From contig NZ_CABVOU010000046.1 of assembly GCF_902500215.1 (NCBI RefSeq), positions 126,136 to 190,135 on the forward strand: DNA of 64,000 nucleotides, given 5' to 3'. Under the pieces are notes generated by a model, which saw only the letters and a list, made by a program, of their open reading frames with translations, was not told the origin of the DNA and did not search any database. This DNA is from Halomonas lysinitropha. GTDB taxonomy: Bacteria; Pseudomonadota; Gammaproteobacteria; Pseudomonadales; Halomonadaceae. Shown here piece by piece: positions 35,463-44,754 of the stretch. Made by a program: the position numbers and the translations under genes. Every line of letters starts with the position of its first letter. The first letter of the stretch is position 1.

Positions 35463-35539
35463 TGGTCGGAGCGACAGGATTCGAACCTGCGACCTTTGCA
35501 ACCCCATTGCAACGCGCTACCAAGCTGCGCCACGCTCCG
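35463..35539 (-). tRNA. tRNA-Pro (anticodon GGG)
   Basis: 77 nt on the minus strand, with the CCA end encoded (TGG at 35463-35465). The acceptor stem CGGAGCG pairs with CGCTCCG. The anticodon stem TTGCA/TGCAA encloses the loop ATGGGGT, giving anticodon GGG. The T arm contains GGTTCGAATCC. A TATACG-like -10 is found about 55 nt upstream, and a perfect terminator follows. Confidence 0.97.
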
Positions 35540-35750
35540 ATGCGGCTTTCGGGCTGCCCGGCCTGTGGCCCCTGGCTCCCGAGAACGTGGCGTATACTAG
35601 CGCGTTGCAGGGCAAATGAAAAGTCTCTTTTGCGCTTCCTTTTCAAATGCTTGAGGGGTTGACTCGGCGAGGCCCCGGATCCTGCCGCTTCTGTCACACT
35701 GATGGTGTCGAGAATCTGCTTGTCGATGAACTGCCTAGAGGAGGGCGGTT

Positions 35751-36128
35751 ATGCCATTGATCATGGGAATGTGTGTGCTCTTGGCGTGCCAGTTTGCCGG
35801 AGAGCTGGTGGCAAGGGGGCTTACGCTGCCGATACCGGGGCCGGTGATCGGTATGGTGATCCTCTTGGTGGCGTTGATGATCCGCGGCAGGGTGCCGGCG
35901 AGCCTGCGCCTGACGGGGGAGGGGCTGCTGCGCTATTTGACGCTGCTGTTCGTGCCGGCCGGGGTTGGGCTGATGGTTCACTTCGAGTTGATCGGTGCCG
36001 ATCTCTGGCCAATCGCGGTGACCCTGGTGGCGTCCACGGCATTGACCCTGGGAGTGACGGCCTGGGTGCTGCAGCGCCTGCAGCATGGCCATGCCCGACG
36101 CAACGGTCGGCCAGGAGACAAGGCATGA
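35751..36128 (+). CDS. LrgA/CidA-family membrane protein
   Basis: 125 residues, four hydrophobic helices, with LPIPGPVIGMVILL as the CidA/LrgA signature and LLFVPAGVGLM further on. These holin-like proteins pair with LrgB; roles proposed for the family include control of murein hydrolase activity and pyruvate or glycolate export. Stop overlaps the next gene's start (ATGA), confirming the pair. Confidence 0.88.
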   Translation: MPLIMGMCVLLACQFAGELVARGLTLPIPGPVIGMVILLVALMIRGRVPASLRLTGEGLLRYLTLLFVPAGVGLMVHFELIGADLWPIAVTLVASTALTLGVTAWVLQRLQHGHARRNGRPGDKA

Positions 36129-36856
36129 ATGTCGCCTCCCTCGATCAGCTGTGGGTCTATCTCTCGGGTAATCCGCTTCTTTCGCTGCTGATGACCCTGC
36201 TGATCTTTGCCTTGGCGGTGAAGATCAATCGCGCCATGGGTGGCACCCCGTTGCTTCACCCGGTCACGCTCTCCATCGCCATGCTGATCGCCTTGCTGCT
36301 GCTGGCGGACATGGAGTACCGCACCTACTTCGAGGGGGCTCAGTTCATCCATTTCCTGCTGGGGCCGGCCACGGTGGCCTTGGCGATCCCCCTGTATGAT
36401 CATCGCGAGCGGGTACGCCGTCTGCTGTGGCCGCTGCTTCTGGCGTGCGGCGTGGGAATCGTCACGGCGGTTGTTTCCACCCTGGGCTTGGCCATGCTGC
36501 TCGGTGCGCGCACCGAAACGCTGCTTTCCCTGGCGCCGCGCTCCGTGACCTCGCCGATCGCCATGGGCATCGCCGAGCAGATAGGCGGTATACCCTCGTT
36601 GGCCGCCGGCCTGGTGTTGTTGACCGGCTCGATCGGCTGCGCCCTGGGTCCCTGGATCTTTCGTCTGCTGGGGATCAGGGACCCGGAGGTACAGGGCTTC
36701 ACTCTCGGGCTGGCGGCCCACGGTTTCGGCACCGCTCACGCCTTTGCTCGTCTGGGGGCCGTGGCCGGTGCCTTTTCCGGCCTGGCCATGGGGTTGACGG
36801 GCCTGCTGACGGCCTTCCTGTTGCCGCTGATCACTCGGCTCTTCGGGTTCGGCTGA
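36125..36856 (+). CDS. LrgB-family membrane protein
   Basis: 243 residues, hydrophobic, with the LrgB signatures LAPRSVTSPIAMGIAEQIGGIPSLAA and LGLAAHGFGTAHAF. Start at ATG 36125, overlapping the lrgA-like stop by 4 bp. The frame is open further upstream but that part is out of phase with the real lrgA-like gene. Function follows its LrgA-type partner. Confidence 0.9.
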   Translation: MNVASLDQLWVYLSGNPLLSLLMTLLIFALAVKINRAMGGTPLLHPVTLSIAMLIALLLLADMEYRTYFEGAQFIHFLLGPATVALAIPLYDHRERVRRLLWPLLLACGVGIVTAVVSTLGLAMLLGARTETLLSLAPRSVTSPIAMGIAEQIGGIPSLAAGLVLLTGSIGCALGPWIFRLLGIRDPEVQGFTLGLAAHGFGTAHAFARLGAVAGAFSGLAMGLTGLLTAFLLPLITRLFGFG

Positions 36857-36992
36857 GCTTGGCGGTCCGGTTTTCCGCGGACTGGCTCGGGGTATGTGCT
36901 ACCCGGCCAGACCGAACGGGACGGCAGGTTCGCTTCTGCCGCCCCTTGCTTGTTCCGGATTCCCTTGGGTTCTGGTTTCCCTCGAGGCCGTT

Positions 36993-37349
36993 TCAGACCT
37001 CTTCCCAGACGCGGCGGCGGAAATCATTGGAGAGCTCAGTGGCCTTCTTCATGCGCTCCATCTGGGCTTCAGTGAGATCGGAGACAAGCTGCTGGTAACG
37101 TTCCTGCATCTCGGCCGGTGTCTGTGGGGTATCGCCGCTCAGGGATTCAGCCATCTTCTGGCCGCTCTCCGCCAGTGCCCGGAGGAATTGCGCCTCGAAT
37201 TGCATGGTATCGGCCATGCTTTGCATCCAGGCCAGTTGCATGCGGGTCATCGGAGTGGTCCCCTGAGTGAACTGACTCTGCCACCACTCCATCATTGGTG
37301 CGGCCGCAGTCAGGGCGGGGTTGGCGGTAGTGTCTTTTTGCTTGGTCAT
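36993..37349 (-). CDS. Phasin-like protein
   Basis: 118 residues, no signal, almost entirely predicted amphipathic helix, rich in Gln, Met and Ala (MQLAWMQSMADTMQFEAQFLRAL... reading shortened), with ERYQQLVSDLTEAQMER near the C-terminus. Size and composition match phasins that coat polyhydroxyalkanoate granules. GGAG-type sequence precedes the ATG. No other PHA genes are nearby, so the assignment rests on composition and remains moderate. A TATACT-like -10 lies about 75 nt upstream. Confidence 0.65.
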   Translation of the reverse strand: MTKQKDTTANPALTAAAPMMEWWQSQFTQGTTPMTRMQLAWMQSMADTMQFEAQFLRALAESGQKMAESLSGDTPQTPAEMQERYQQLVSDLTEAQMERMKKATELSNDFRRRVWEEV

Positions 37350-37578
37350 GGTCGGTCTCCTTCGGTTTCCGTTCAGGATTCCAGGCGGGACGCTGGAACC
37401 TGCTCAACTCTCACTTTGAGTATAGAAGATGAATGCAGCTTAATGCGTTGCAGCGAAAGTGGTATCTCATCCCTCGGCAAGCGTGGAATGCCTCTACGGA
37501 CCGATCCGGGTGGCATGGTCTAGAGTCCACAAGCTAGGGTCGAAAGCAGTCGATGGCAATACAAGGAGGTGAGCCGAG

Positions 37579-37752
37579 ATGTGGCAAGCGATCAAATCGG
37601 TGCTGGCGGCCTTTCTGGGGGTGCAGAAAGATTCGCGGCGTCGCGAGGATTTCGCCTCCAATCGGCCGGGGATCTTCATTGCGGCGGGGTTGCTTGTGGG
37701 GCTGGTGTTCGTGGTGCTGGTGGCGCTCGTGGCGGTACTCGCCGCACGATGA
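37579..37752 (+). CDS. DUF2970 small membrane protein
   Basis: 57 residues: MWQAIKSVLAAFLGVQ, then a short basic patch (RRRED) and one C-terminal TM helix. This is the DUF2970 pattern, and that family commonly lies next to cytochrome oxidase genes, as here, 123 bp before coxB. A strong ribosome-binding site AAGGAGGT (37563-37570) is 8 nt from the ATG. Possible oxidase-associated role is inferred from position only. Confidence 0.82.
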   Translation: MWQAIKSVLAAFLGVQKDSRRREDFASNRPGIFIAAGLLVGLVFVVLVALVAVLAAR

Positions 37753-37798
37753 GCGAAGAGCGTTGATTTCCCCGTTTACCTGCCCGCAGGTGGCAGGG

Positions 37799-37826
37799 GT
37801 GACGATCTGTCGCGCATCCCTATAAT
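37799..37826 (+). promoter_or_regulatory. Candidate sigma-70 promoter for the cox operon
   Basis: GTGACG (37799-37804), a 16-nt spacer and a perfect TATAAT (37821-37826), 50 nt before the coxB start. The -35 is weak, so an activator may contribute. Confidence 0.6.
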
Positions 37827-37875
37827 ATTCACTGCTAAGAACCCGCTAATACAACAATGACCCGAGGAGGCGCCG

Positions 37876-39000
37876 ATGCGCACGTTGCTCGTGTGGATGG
37901 CGGGGGGGCTGGCCAGCGCCGCCTTGACCCCGGTTGCGCTGGCCAATGGCTGGAACATGCCCGTCGGTGTCACGGCGCTCAGCCGTGACATCTACTCCCT
38001 GCACATGATCATCTTCTGGATCTGCGTGATCATCGGGGTCATCGTCTTCGGTGCGATGTTCTATTCGCTCTTTCGCTATCGTCATTCCAAGGGCGCCAAG
38101 GCCGCCACCTTCCACGAACATACCAGCGTGGAAGTGATCTGGACGGCGATCCCCTTGCTGATCCTGGTCGGCATGGCGGTTCCTGCCACCGCCACTCTCA
38201 AAAACATGTACGACACCTCCGAGGCCGATCTCGACGTCATGGTCACCGGCCAGCAGTGGCGCTGGCGCTACGAGTATCTCGGTGAGGATGTCGCCTTCAC
38301 CTCCAACCTGGGCACGCCTCGCGAGCAGATCGATGGCACTGGTGAGAAAGGGGAGCACTACCTGCTCGAGGTCGACAAGCCGCTGGTGCTGCCGGTGGGG
38401 CAGAAGGTCCGTTTGCTGCTGACCTCCGATGATGTCATCCATTCCTGGTGGGTTCCCGATCTGGCCGTCAAGCAGGACGCCATCCCCGGTTTCGTCAACG
38501 AGAACTGGGTACGCATCGAGGAGCCCGGTATCTACCGCGGTCAGTGCGCTGAGCTTTGCGGCAAGGACCACGCCTTCATGCCGGTGGTGGTCGAGGCCGT
38601 CGAGCAGGAACGCTTCGATGAGTGGCTGGCCGAGCGCCAGCAGGCCGCGGAGGAGGAGGCGTCCAGTGCTGACCGAGAGTGGTCAATGGACGAGCTGATG
38701 GCGCGTGGCGAACAGACTTATGGTGCGGTGTGCGCCTCCTGCCACCAGGCGGATGGTCAAGGAGCCGGCAATTTCCCGGCACTGGCCGGCAACGAGGCAA
38801 TGCTCGAGGATATCGACTGGCATATTGACCGAGTCGTCAACGGCGTCTCGGGAACCGCCATGGCATCCTTCCGCAACACCCTCAGCGCAGTGGAGATCGC
38901 CGCCGTGGTCACCTACGAACGCAATGCCTGGGGCAACGATTCAGGCGATAGCGTGCAACCGTCGGAAATCGCCGAGCAACTCGCCGAGCAGGGTGAGTGA
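37876..39000 (+). CDS. coxB: Cytochrome c oxidase subunit II with fused cytochrome c domain
   Basis: 374 residues. Signal-like N-terminus, two TM helices, then a CuA domain: GQQWRWRYEY, DVIHSWWVPDL and CAELCGKDHAFM hold the copper ligands. After a Glu/Ala-rich linker there is a C-terminal class I cytochrome c domain with heme motif CASCH and a likely axial Met in GTAMASF. It accepts electrons from cytochrome c; the fused domain provides a built-in entry site. GAGGAGG is 5 nt before the ATG. Confidence 0.95.
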   Translation: MRTLLVWMAGGLASAALTPVALANGWNMPVGVTALSRDIYSLHMIIFWICVIIGVIVFGAMFYSLFRYRHSKGAKAATFHEHTSVEVIWTAIPLLILVGMAVPATATLKNMYDTSEADLDVMVTGQQWRWRYEYLGEDVAFTSNLGTPREQIDGTGEKGEHYLLEVDKPLVLPVGQKVRLLLTSDDVIHSWWVPDLAVKQDAIPGFVNENWVRIEEPGIYRGQCAELCGKDHAFMPVVVEAVEQERFDEWLAERQQAAEEEASSADREWSMDELMARGEQTYGAVCASCHQADGQGAGNFPALAGNEAMLEDIDWHIDRVVNGVSGTAMASFRNTLSAVEIAAVVTYERNAWGNDSGDSVQPSEIAEQLAEQGE

Positions 39001-39047
39001 CCGGCCTTTCCGTTTCTCTTTCGTGATGGCTAACAGGGAGATTTCCG

Positions 39048-40679
39048 ATGGCTTTCCACTTGCCACCCAAGCCGACCCCGCAGCACAGCACGGCCACCGC
39101 CGGTGGCGTGGCCGAGCCCGGTCATGCCAAGCCCCACTGGTTGATGCGCTGGCTGCTAACGACCAACCACAAGGAGATCGGCAGCCTCTACCTGATCTTC
39201 TCACTGACGATGTTCTTCATCGGGGGGATCTTCGCCCTGGTGGTGCGCGCCGAGCTGTTCCAGCCCGGCCTGCAATTGGTGAGACCCGAGTTCTTCAACC
39301 AGATGACCACCATGCATGGCCTGATCATGGTGTTCGGGGCGATCATGCCCGCCTTCGTGGGGTTGGCCAACTGGATGGTGCCGCTGCAGATCGGCGCGCC
39401 GGACATGGCCCTCCCGCGCTTGAACAACTTCAGTTTCTGGCTGTTGCCGGTGGCCTTTGGCCTGCTGCTCAGTACCCTGCTGATGCCGGGGGGTGGGCCG
39501 AACTTCGGCTGGACCTTCTATGCGCCGCTCTCGACCACCTATGCGCCGCCGTCGACCACCTTCTTTATCCTTTCGCTGCATATCGCCGGCATCAGCTCGA
39601 TCCTCGGCGCCATCAACATCATTGCCACCATCCTCAATCTGCGCGCCCCGGGGATGCGCATGATGGACATGCCGCTGTTCGTCTGGACCTGGCTGATTAC
39701 CGCCTTCCTGCTGATCGCGGTGATGCCGGTGCTGGCGGGGGTGATCACCATGATGTTGATGGATATCAACTTCGGCACCAGTTTCTTCAATGCGGCCGGC
39801 GGCGGTGATCCGGTGCTGTTCCAGCACCTGTTCTGGTTCTTCGGGCATCCCGAGGTCTACATCATGATCCTGCCGGCCTTCGGCATCGTCTCCGCGATCA
39901 TCCCGACCTTCTCCCGCAAGCGGCTTTTCGGCTACGCCTCCATGGTCTATGCCACGGCAGCCATTGCCCTGCTGTCGTTCCTGGTCTGGGCGCACCACAT
40001 GTTCGTGGTCGGTCTGCCACTGGTGGCGGAGCTGTTCTTCATGTACACCACCATGCTGATCGCGGTGCCCACCGGGGTGAAGATCTTCAACTGGGTGGCG
40101 ACAATGTTCCGCGGCTCCATCAGCTTCGAGCCGCCGATGCTGTTCGCATTGGCCTTCGTGGTGCAGTTCACGGTCGGTGGCTTTTCGGGGCTGATGCTGG
40201 CCATCTCGCCGGCCGACTTCCAGTATCACGACACCTACTTCGTGGTGGCGCACTTCCACTATGTGCTGGTGCCCGGCGCGCTCTTCGCGATCCTGGCCGG
40301 GGCCTACTACTGGCTGCCCAAGTGGACCGGGCACTACCCCCATCTGCGGCTCTCCCAGTGGCACTTCTGGCTGTCGGTGATCGGCGTGAACCTGACCTTC
40401 TTCCCGATGCATTTCTCGGGGCTCGCCGGCATGCCGCGACGCATTCCCGACTATGCTCTGCAGTTCGCCGACTTCAACATGGCCGCGAGCCTGGGCGCCT
40501 TCCTGTTTGGCGCCTCCCAGCTGCTGTTCGTGCTGGTGATCATCAAGTGTGTTCGCGGTGGTGAGAAGGCGCCGGCCAAGGCCTGGGAGGGGGCCGAGGA
40601 TCTGGAGTGGAGCGTGCCCAGCCCGGCACCGCTGCACACCTTCGAGACACCTCCGGAGTTTCATCCCGATCGGCATTGA
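39048..40679 (+). CDS. coxA: Cytochrome c oxidase subunit I
   Basis: 543 residues, twelve helices. Heme-copper ligands are visible: H in [12 protein letters not shown], the cross-linked His/Tyr in [18 protein letters not shown] in WAHHMFVVG and the two His in [11 protein letters not shown]. The Tyr in the helix-6 motif and the E of GHPEVY mark an A-type oxidase. It follows coxB by 47 bp and precedes the Cox11 gene. Confidence 0.96.
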   Translation: MAFHLPPKPTPQHSTATAGGVAEPGHAKPHWLMRWLLTTNHKEIGSLYLIFSLTMFFIGGIFALVVRAELFQPGLQLVRPEFFNQMTTMHGLIMVFGAIMPAFVGLANWMVPLQIGAPDMALPRLNNFSFWLLPVAFGLLLSTLLMPGGGPNFGWTFYAPLSTTYAPPSTTFFILSLHIAGISSILGAINIIATILNLRAPGMRMMDMPLFVWTWLITAFLLIAVMPVLAGVITMMLMDINFGTSFFNAAGGGDPVLFQHLFWFFGHPEVYIMILPAFGIVSAIIPTFSRKRLFGYASMVYATAAIALLSFLVWAHHMFVVGLPLVAELFFMYTTMLIAVPTGVKIFNWVATMFRGSISFEPPMLFALAFVVQFTVGGFSGLMLAISPADFQYHDTYFVVAHFHYVLVPGALFAILAGAYYWLPKWTGHYPHLRLSQWHFWLSVIGVNLTFFPMHFSGLAGMPRRIPDYALQFADFNMAASLGAFLFGASQLLFVLVIIKCVRGGEKAPAKAWEGAEDLEWSVPSPAPLHTFETPPEFHPDRH

Positions 40680-40709
40680 ATCGCGTCGCCAGTGACGCAG
40701 GAGAGCGGC

Positions 40710-41300
40710 ATGTCCAATGAGCAGGCAACGAACAGGGAAGGGGTGCGCCGCACCGTGACCCGCACCCTGGTGGTGCTGGCCGGCATGTTCGCCTTCGCCT
40801 TCGCGCTGGTGCCGCTCTACGACGTCTTCTGCGAGGTCACCGGCCTCAACGGCAAGACCAGCAACACTGCCCAGATGCTGGTGCACGAGGAAGTCGATAC
40901 CTCGCGGATGGTGACAGTGCAGTTCATTACCCGTGCCAGCGCCGGCCTGCCCTGGGAGCTCGATGTACAGACACGCCAGGTTAGGGTGCATCCGGGGCAG
41001 AGCAACGAGGTGTTCTTTACCTTCCGTAACCGGGGTGGCGAGGCCAGTCGGGCCAAGGCAGTGCCTAGCGTGTCCCCTTCGGAAGCCTCGGTGCACCTGC
41101 GCAAGCTCAGTTGCTTCTGTTTCCAGGAGCAGCGCCTGGCAGGTGGCGAGCGCCTGGAGGCACCGCTGGTCTTTCAACTGACTCGGGATCTGCCGGCCGA
41201 CATCAAGACGGTGACCCTGGTCTACACCCTCTATCCCGTGCAGCCGGCGCAGGCAGCCGTGTTGCCCCGCGGGCCGATCGAAGAAGGAGACAGCGCATGA
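40710..41300 (+). CDS. ctaG: Cytochrome c oxidase assembly protein CtaG/Cox11
   Basis: 196 residues; membrane-tethered copper chaperone that delivers CuB to subunit I. One N-terminal TM helix (VLAGMFAFAFALVPLYDVFC) and the conserved copper site LRKLSCFCFQEQ in the periplasmic beta domain. Start at ATG 40710, preceded by CAGGAGAG; an in-frame GTG at 40692 is less likely. Stop overlaps the coxC start. Confidence 0.93.
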   Translation: MSNEQATNREGVRRTVTRTLVVLAGMFAFAFALVPLYDVFCEVTGLNGKTSNTAQMLVHEEVDTSRMVTVQFITRASAGLPWELDVQTRQVRVHPGQSNEVFFTFRNRGGEASRAKAVPSVSPSEASVHLRKLSCFCFQEQRLAGGERLEAPLVFQLTRDLPADIKTVTLVYTLYPVQPAQAAVLPRGPIEEGDSA

Positions 41301-42160
41301 GCGGTGGCAGCTACTATGTTCCCGAGTCCAGCAAGTGGCCCATTCTGGCGTCGCTGGCGCTGGGGGCGATGATGATCGGCACCGGCACGGTGCTGGTGTA
41401 CGGATCGGCCGGCATGCCGGTGATGGCGCTCGGCCTGGTCGGCGTGCTGGCGGTGATGGCGCTGTGGTTCCGCGATGTGGTGCTCGAGTCACGTGGCGGT
41501 CTCTACGACGCCCAGATGGATCGTTCCTTCCGCTGGGGGATGGCCTGGTTCATTTTCTCGGAGGTGATGTTCTTCGCTGCGTTCTTCGGGGCGCTCTTCT
41601 ACGTGCGGACCTTTGCGCTGCCCTGGCTTGACGGTGAGGGCGCCAAGGGGGTGGCGTCTCTGCTGTGGCCGGACTTCACCGCTAGCTGGCCCCTGCTCAA
41701 TCCCCCGGGAGCCGATATCGAGGGGCCTAGAGAGACCTTGAGCCCCTGGCATCTGCCGCTGGTCAATACCCTGATCCTGGTTTCTTCCAGCATCACCCTG
41801 ACCATCGCTCATGAGGGGCTCAAGGAGGGGTTTCGCGACAGTGCCCGCTTCTGGCTCTCCGTGACCGTGCTGCTGGGCCTCTGCTTCATTACCATCCAGG
41901 GAGTGGAGTACTACGAGGCCTACGCCCATTACGGCATCACCCTGCAGGCGGGCATCTACGGCGCCACTTTCTTTCTGCTCACCGGCTTCCACGGGCTGCA
42001 CGTGATCATCGGCACCATTATCCTGGCCGTCATGTTGTGGCGGGTGTTTCGTGGGCATTTCACGGCCGACGACCATTTCGGCTTCGAGGCGGCGGCCTGG
42101 TACTGGCACTTTGTCGACGTGGTGTGGATCGGGCTGTTCCTCTTCGTCTATGTGTTCTGA
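41297..42160 (+). CDS. coxC: Cytochrome c oxidase subunit III
   Basis: 287 residues, seven helices. FRWGMAWFIFSEVMFFAAFFGA with the conserved Glu, and the C-terminal LLTGFHGLHVIIGT plus AAWYWHFVDVVWIGLFLFVYV, are subunit III hallmarks. Starts at ATG 41297, in a 4-bp ATGA overlap with ctaG. GAAGGAG is just upstream. Confidence 0.95.
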   Translation: MSGGSYYVPESSKWPILASLALGAMMIGTGTVLVYGSAGMPVMALGLVGVLAVMALWFRDVVLESRGGLYDAQMDRSFRWGMAWFIFSEVMFFAAFFGALFYVRTFALPWLDGEGAKGVASLLWPDFTASWPLLNPPGADIEGPRETLSPWHLPLVNTLILVSSSITLTIAHEGLKEGFRDSARFWLSVTVLLGLCFITIQGVEYYEAYAHYGITLQAGIYGATFFLLTGFHGLHVIIGTIILAVMLWRVFRGHFTADDHFGFEAAAWYWHFVDVVWIGLFLFVYVF

Positions 42161-42185
42161 TCCCGCGCTTTCAGCCACCTCCTGA

Positions 42186-42380
42186 TCATCCGCCGAGCCC
42201 GCCCAGGGTATAACCGTAGCCGAGCAGGGCAAGCAGCAGGGCGGCAAGAGCAACCCGAACCTTGAGGGAGATCAGCACGCGTCGTGAGCGGCTGCCGTCC
42301 CGGATCAGGAAGCCGGCACCCATTGCCAGGCTCGTGACCATGGCCAGGAAGACAAGGGCAATCAAGATCTTGAGTAACAT
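42186..42380 (-). CDS. DUF2909 twin-transmembrane protein
   Basis: 64 residues, two hydrophobic helices joined by a short basic loop (RDGSRSRR). It is on the opposite strand inside the cox cluster, the same placement seen for DUF2909 genes in Pseudomonas-type clusters. Role unknown; an oxidase-assembly role is inferred from position. Its 5' end overlaps or abuts the divergent surf1 gene. Confidence 0.82.
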   Translation of the reverse strand: MLLKILIALVFLAMVTSLAMGAGFLIRDGSRSRRVLISLKVRVALAALLLALLGYGYTLGGLGG

Positions 42381-43125
42381 TCACGGCTCCAAGGAAGAAT
42401 CGACATCGGGCGGGCATCGTGGCTTTTCAGGGACCCGCCGGCTGGGCTGGTGGGGCTTCTGGTCCTGCCTGGTGGTGCTGGGCCTCGCATTGGGACTATG
42501 GCAGTGGGAGCGTGCCGCCGACAAGCGTGACTACCTGGCTCGCCTGGCGGCAGCGCCGCGTATCGAAGCGCCGGTGACGGCTCCACCCACGGGCTCTCAG
42601 CTGGTCCTGGATGGCGAGTATCTTCCCGATCAGACCCTGTTCCTCGACAACCGCACCCATGAGGGCCGCCTCGGGGTGGCGCCGTTGACCCCGTTTCGCG
42701 ACGTCAATGGACGTTTGTGGCTGGTCCAGCGTGGCTTCATGCCGACCGGCCCCAGCCGTGACGATCCGTCCGTCGAGACGCCCGCCGGCGGGGTGACCCT
42801 GGAGGGTCGCTGGCAGACGGCCGGCGAGTCGGCACCGCTGTTCGGCCCCAACCGGGAGGGCAAACGCTTGCAGCGTATCGACCCTTCGGCCTGGGACCTG
42901 GAACAGGCATTTGCACATCCCGGCTGGTTGCATCTCGAGCAGGGGCCGGGCCATCTTGAATCCTGGTGGCAGCCCAGCGTGGTGCCGCCGGAGCGCCATC
43001 TGGGCTATGCCTTTCAGTGGTGGGGGTTGGCCCTCGCCGCGCTGGTGATCATGCTGGTGGGCGCGCGGCGCCAGTCACGCCGCCCTGGTCCGATATCCAT
43101 CCCCAACGAGGAGACTCCCCGATGA
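42340..43125 (+). CDS. SURF1-family cytochrome oxidase assembly protein
   Basis: About 261 residues from ATG 42340, or 251 from TTG 42370; the start is uncertain because no good ribosome-binding site is seen and the gene overlaps the divergent DUF2909 gene. Two TM helices flank a periplasmic domain: WWGFWSCLVVLGLALGLWQWER at the start and YAFQWWGLALAALVIMLVGA at the end, the SURF1 layout. SURF1 helps insert heme a into subunit I. The stop overlaps the next gene (ATGA). Confidence 0.85.
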   Translation: MARKTRAIKILSNIHGSKEESTSGGHRGFSGTRRLGWWGFWSCLVVLGLALGLWQWERAADKRDYLARLAAAPRIEAPVTAPPTGSQLVLDGEYLPDQTLFLDNRTHEGRLGVAPLTPFRDVNGRLWLVQRGFMPTGPSRDDPSVETPAGGVTLEGRWQTAGESAPLFGPNREGKRLQRIDPSAWDLEQAFAHPGWLHLEQGPGHLESWWQPSVVPPERHLGYAFQWWGLALAALVIMLVGARRQSRRPGPISIPNEETPR

Positions 43126-43682
43126 CACATGCCGCATGCCAGCGTCTCAAGTTGTTGGCCTTCTTCGCGATCTTCGCGCTGCCGGTGGCCGTGGCCTGGG
43201 GCATGGTGGAGTGGCGCATCGGGATTCCCGAGGAGCGCACGGCCCATGGCGAGCTGCAACTCTCGCTGCCCCCCCTGTCACAGTGGCCGTTGACGTCCGC
43301 GAAGAAACAGGGGGAGAGCGACTGGTTGCTGGCCTTCGACTGCCCCGAGGCCTGTGACGACAATGCCGACCGCTGGTGGCGCCTGCACCGTGCCCTGGGG
43401 CGCGAGGCCGACCGGGTCAGTCGCCTGCGCATCGGCGGTGGCGGCGAGCCGCTTCCCGGCGCTGCCGTTGCTCGGTGGACCGGAGAGGCCGGCTGGCGCT
43501 CTCCCCATCGTCTCTGGCTCCTCGACCCCGAGGGCCGTCCGGTGCTCGGCTACGCCCCGGATGTCGCGACTGCCGACGTGCTCGACGACCTGCGACGCCT
43601 GTTGCGCATGAACCCCGAGCCTCCCATGGCCCGGTTCGACCAGTCCTCGAGCGTGGTGGGAGGCGGCGCCGATGACGAGTAG
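43122..43682 (+). CDS. Conserved cox-cluster membrane protein of unknown function
   Basis: 186 residues: one N-terminal TM helix (LAFFAIFALPVAVAWGM) followed by a soluble region with a CPEAC pair (C-x3-C), LHRALG and a WLLDPEGRPVLGY segment. That fold resembles a thioredoxin-like or Sco-like domain in outline, but the usual CxxxC copper site context is poor. Overlaps surf1 (4 bp) and cox15 (11 bp). Genes of this type occupy the same slot in Pseudomonas cox clusters; an assembly role is inferred. Confidence 0.72.
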   Translation: MTHAACQRLKLLAFFAIFALPVAVAWGMVEWRIGIPEERTAHGELQLSLPPLSQWPLTSAKKQGESDWLLAFDCPEACDDNADRWWRLHRALGREADRVSRLRIGGGGEPLPGAAVARWTGEAGWRSPHRLWLLDPEGRPVLGYAPDVATADVLDDLRRLLRMNPEPPMARFDQSSSVVGGGADDE

Positions 43683-44754
43683 CGCTTTGCTGGCAGATGA
43701 GGGCCGACGTCTTCGCTGGCTGGTGGGGCTGAGCCTGGCAGGGGTTGTCTTCACCGCCGTGGTGGTATTGGTGGGGGCCTGGACACGACTGGTGGATGCC
43801 GGCCTGGGGTGTCCCGACTGGCCGGGCTGCTACGGGGCCCTGGTGGTACCGGATGCCGAACGCGCCCTGGCACACTCCCCCGAGGTGCCGCTGGAATCCG
43901 CCAAGGCCTGGGTGGAGATGGTTCACCGCTATCTGGCCTCGGCCCTGGGACTGCTGGTTATCGCCCTGGTGGTACTGGGCGCGCGCTGGCGCCGTGAAGC
44001 GGGGTTTCCCTGGGTCAACAGCCTGGTGCTGCTGGCGGTGATCCTGATGCAGGGCGCGTTCGGGGCCTTCACGGTGACGCTCAAGCTATGGCCTCAGGTG
44101 GTGACCCTGCACCTGCTCGGTGGCCTGACGGTGATGGTGCTGTTCCTGTGGCTGCATCTGCGCCTGCGCCGGTTCTCGTCCGGAGCGGGTCCTGCAGTGC
44201 CGCGCCGGCGGCTGACGCCGCTGTGGGGGTTGGCCTTGCTGTTGCTGGTGGGGCAGTTGGCGCTGGGTGGCTGGGCCTCGAGCAACTATGCCGGTATTGC
44301 CTGCCAGGGATTTCCCACCTGCAATGGCCAGTGGTGGCCGGCGATGGACTGGAGCGAGGGCTTCCACTTGACTCAGATGGTGGGGCCCAACTACCTGCAC
44401 GGCCAGTTGCATGCCGAGGCACGCACTGCCATCCAGGTCGGCCATCGGCTCGGCGCCCTGGTCCTGGGCCTGAGCTTGCTGGTACTTGGCATGCGTCATT
44501 GGCAGGCGGCGAGCATGCGTCCATGGCTGGCACTGCTGGCCGGGGCCTACGCTGTTCAGGTGGTGATCGGCATTGCCAACGTGCTGGCCTGGCTGCCGCT
44601 GTGGCTGGCCCTGCTGCATACTGCGGGTGCGGTGCTGATGGTCGTGGCCATGACCCTGTCTCTGTGGCACTGGCGCTGGTCGAAGGACTCGGTAACCGAG
44701 GAGCGGTCGGACCCGGATAAAACTGCAACAAAAGAGGAGTTGGCGCATGTCTGA
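43672..44754 (+). CDS. ctaA: Heme a synthase (CtaA/Cox15)
   Basis: 360 residues, eight helices in two four-helix halves. GAWTRLVDAGLGCPDWPGCYG near the N-terminus and the heme-ligand His in MVHRYLAS and VGHRLGAL identify the family. Converts heme o to heme a for the aa3 oxidase. Overlaps the upstream gene by 11 bp and the heme o synthase gene by 8 bp. Confidence 0.94.
   Translation: MTSSALLADEGRRLRWLVGLSLAGVVFTAVVVLVGAWTRLVDAGLGCPDWPGCYGALVVPDAERALAHSPEVPLESAKAWVEMVHRYLASALGLLVIALVVLGARWRREAGFPWVNSLVLLAVILMQGAFGAFTVTLKLWPQVVTLHLLGGLTVMVLFLWLHLRLRRFSSGAGPAVPRRRLTPLWGLALLLLVGQLALGGWASSNYAGIACQGFPTCNGQWWPAMDWSEGFHLTQMVGPNYLHGQLHAEARTAIQVGHRLGALVLGLSLLVLGMRHWQAASMRPWLALLAGAYAVQVVIGIANVLAWLPLWLALLHTAGAVLMVVAMTLSLWHWRWSKDSVTEERSDPDKTATKEELAHV

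Noticed and set aside
35463-35539. Integration (att) site at the tRNA-Pro gene
   Set aside because: No integrase, no direct repeat of the tRNA 3' end and no compositional change nearby.
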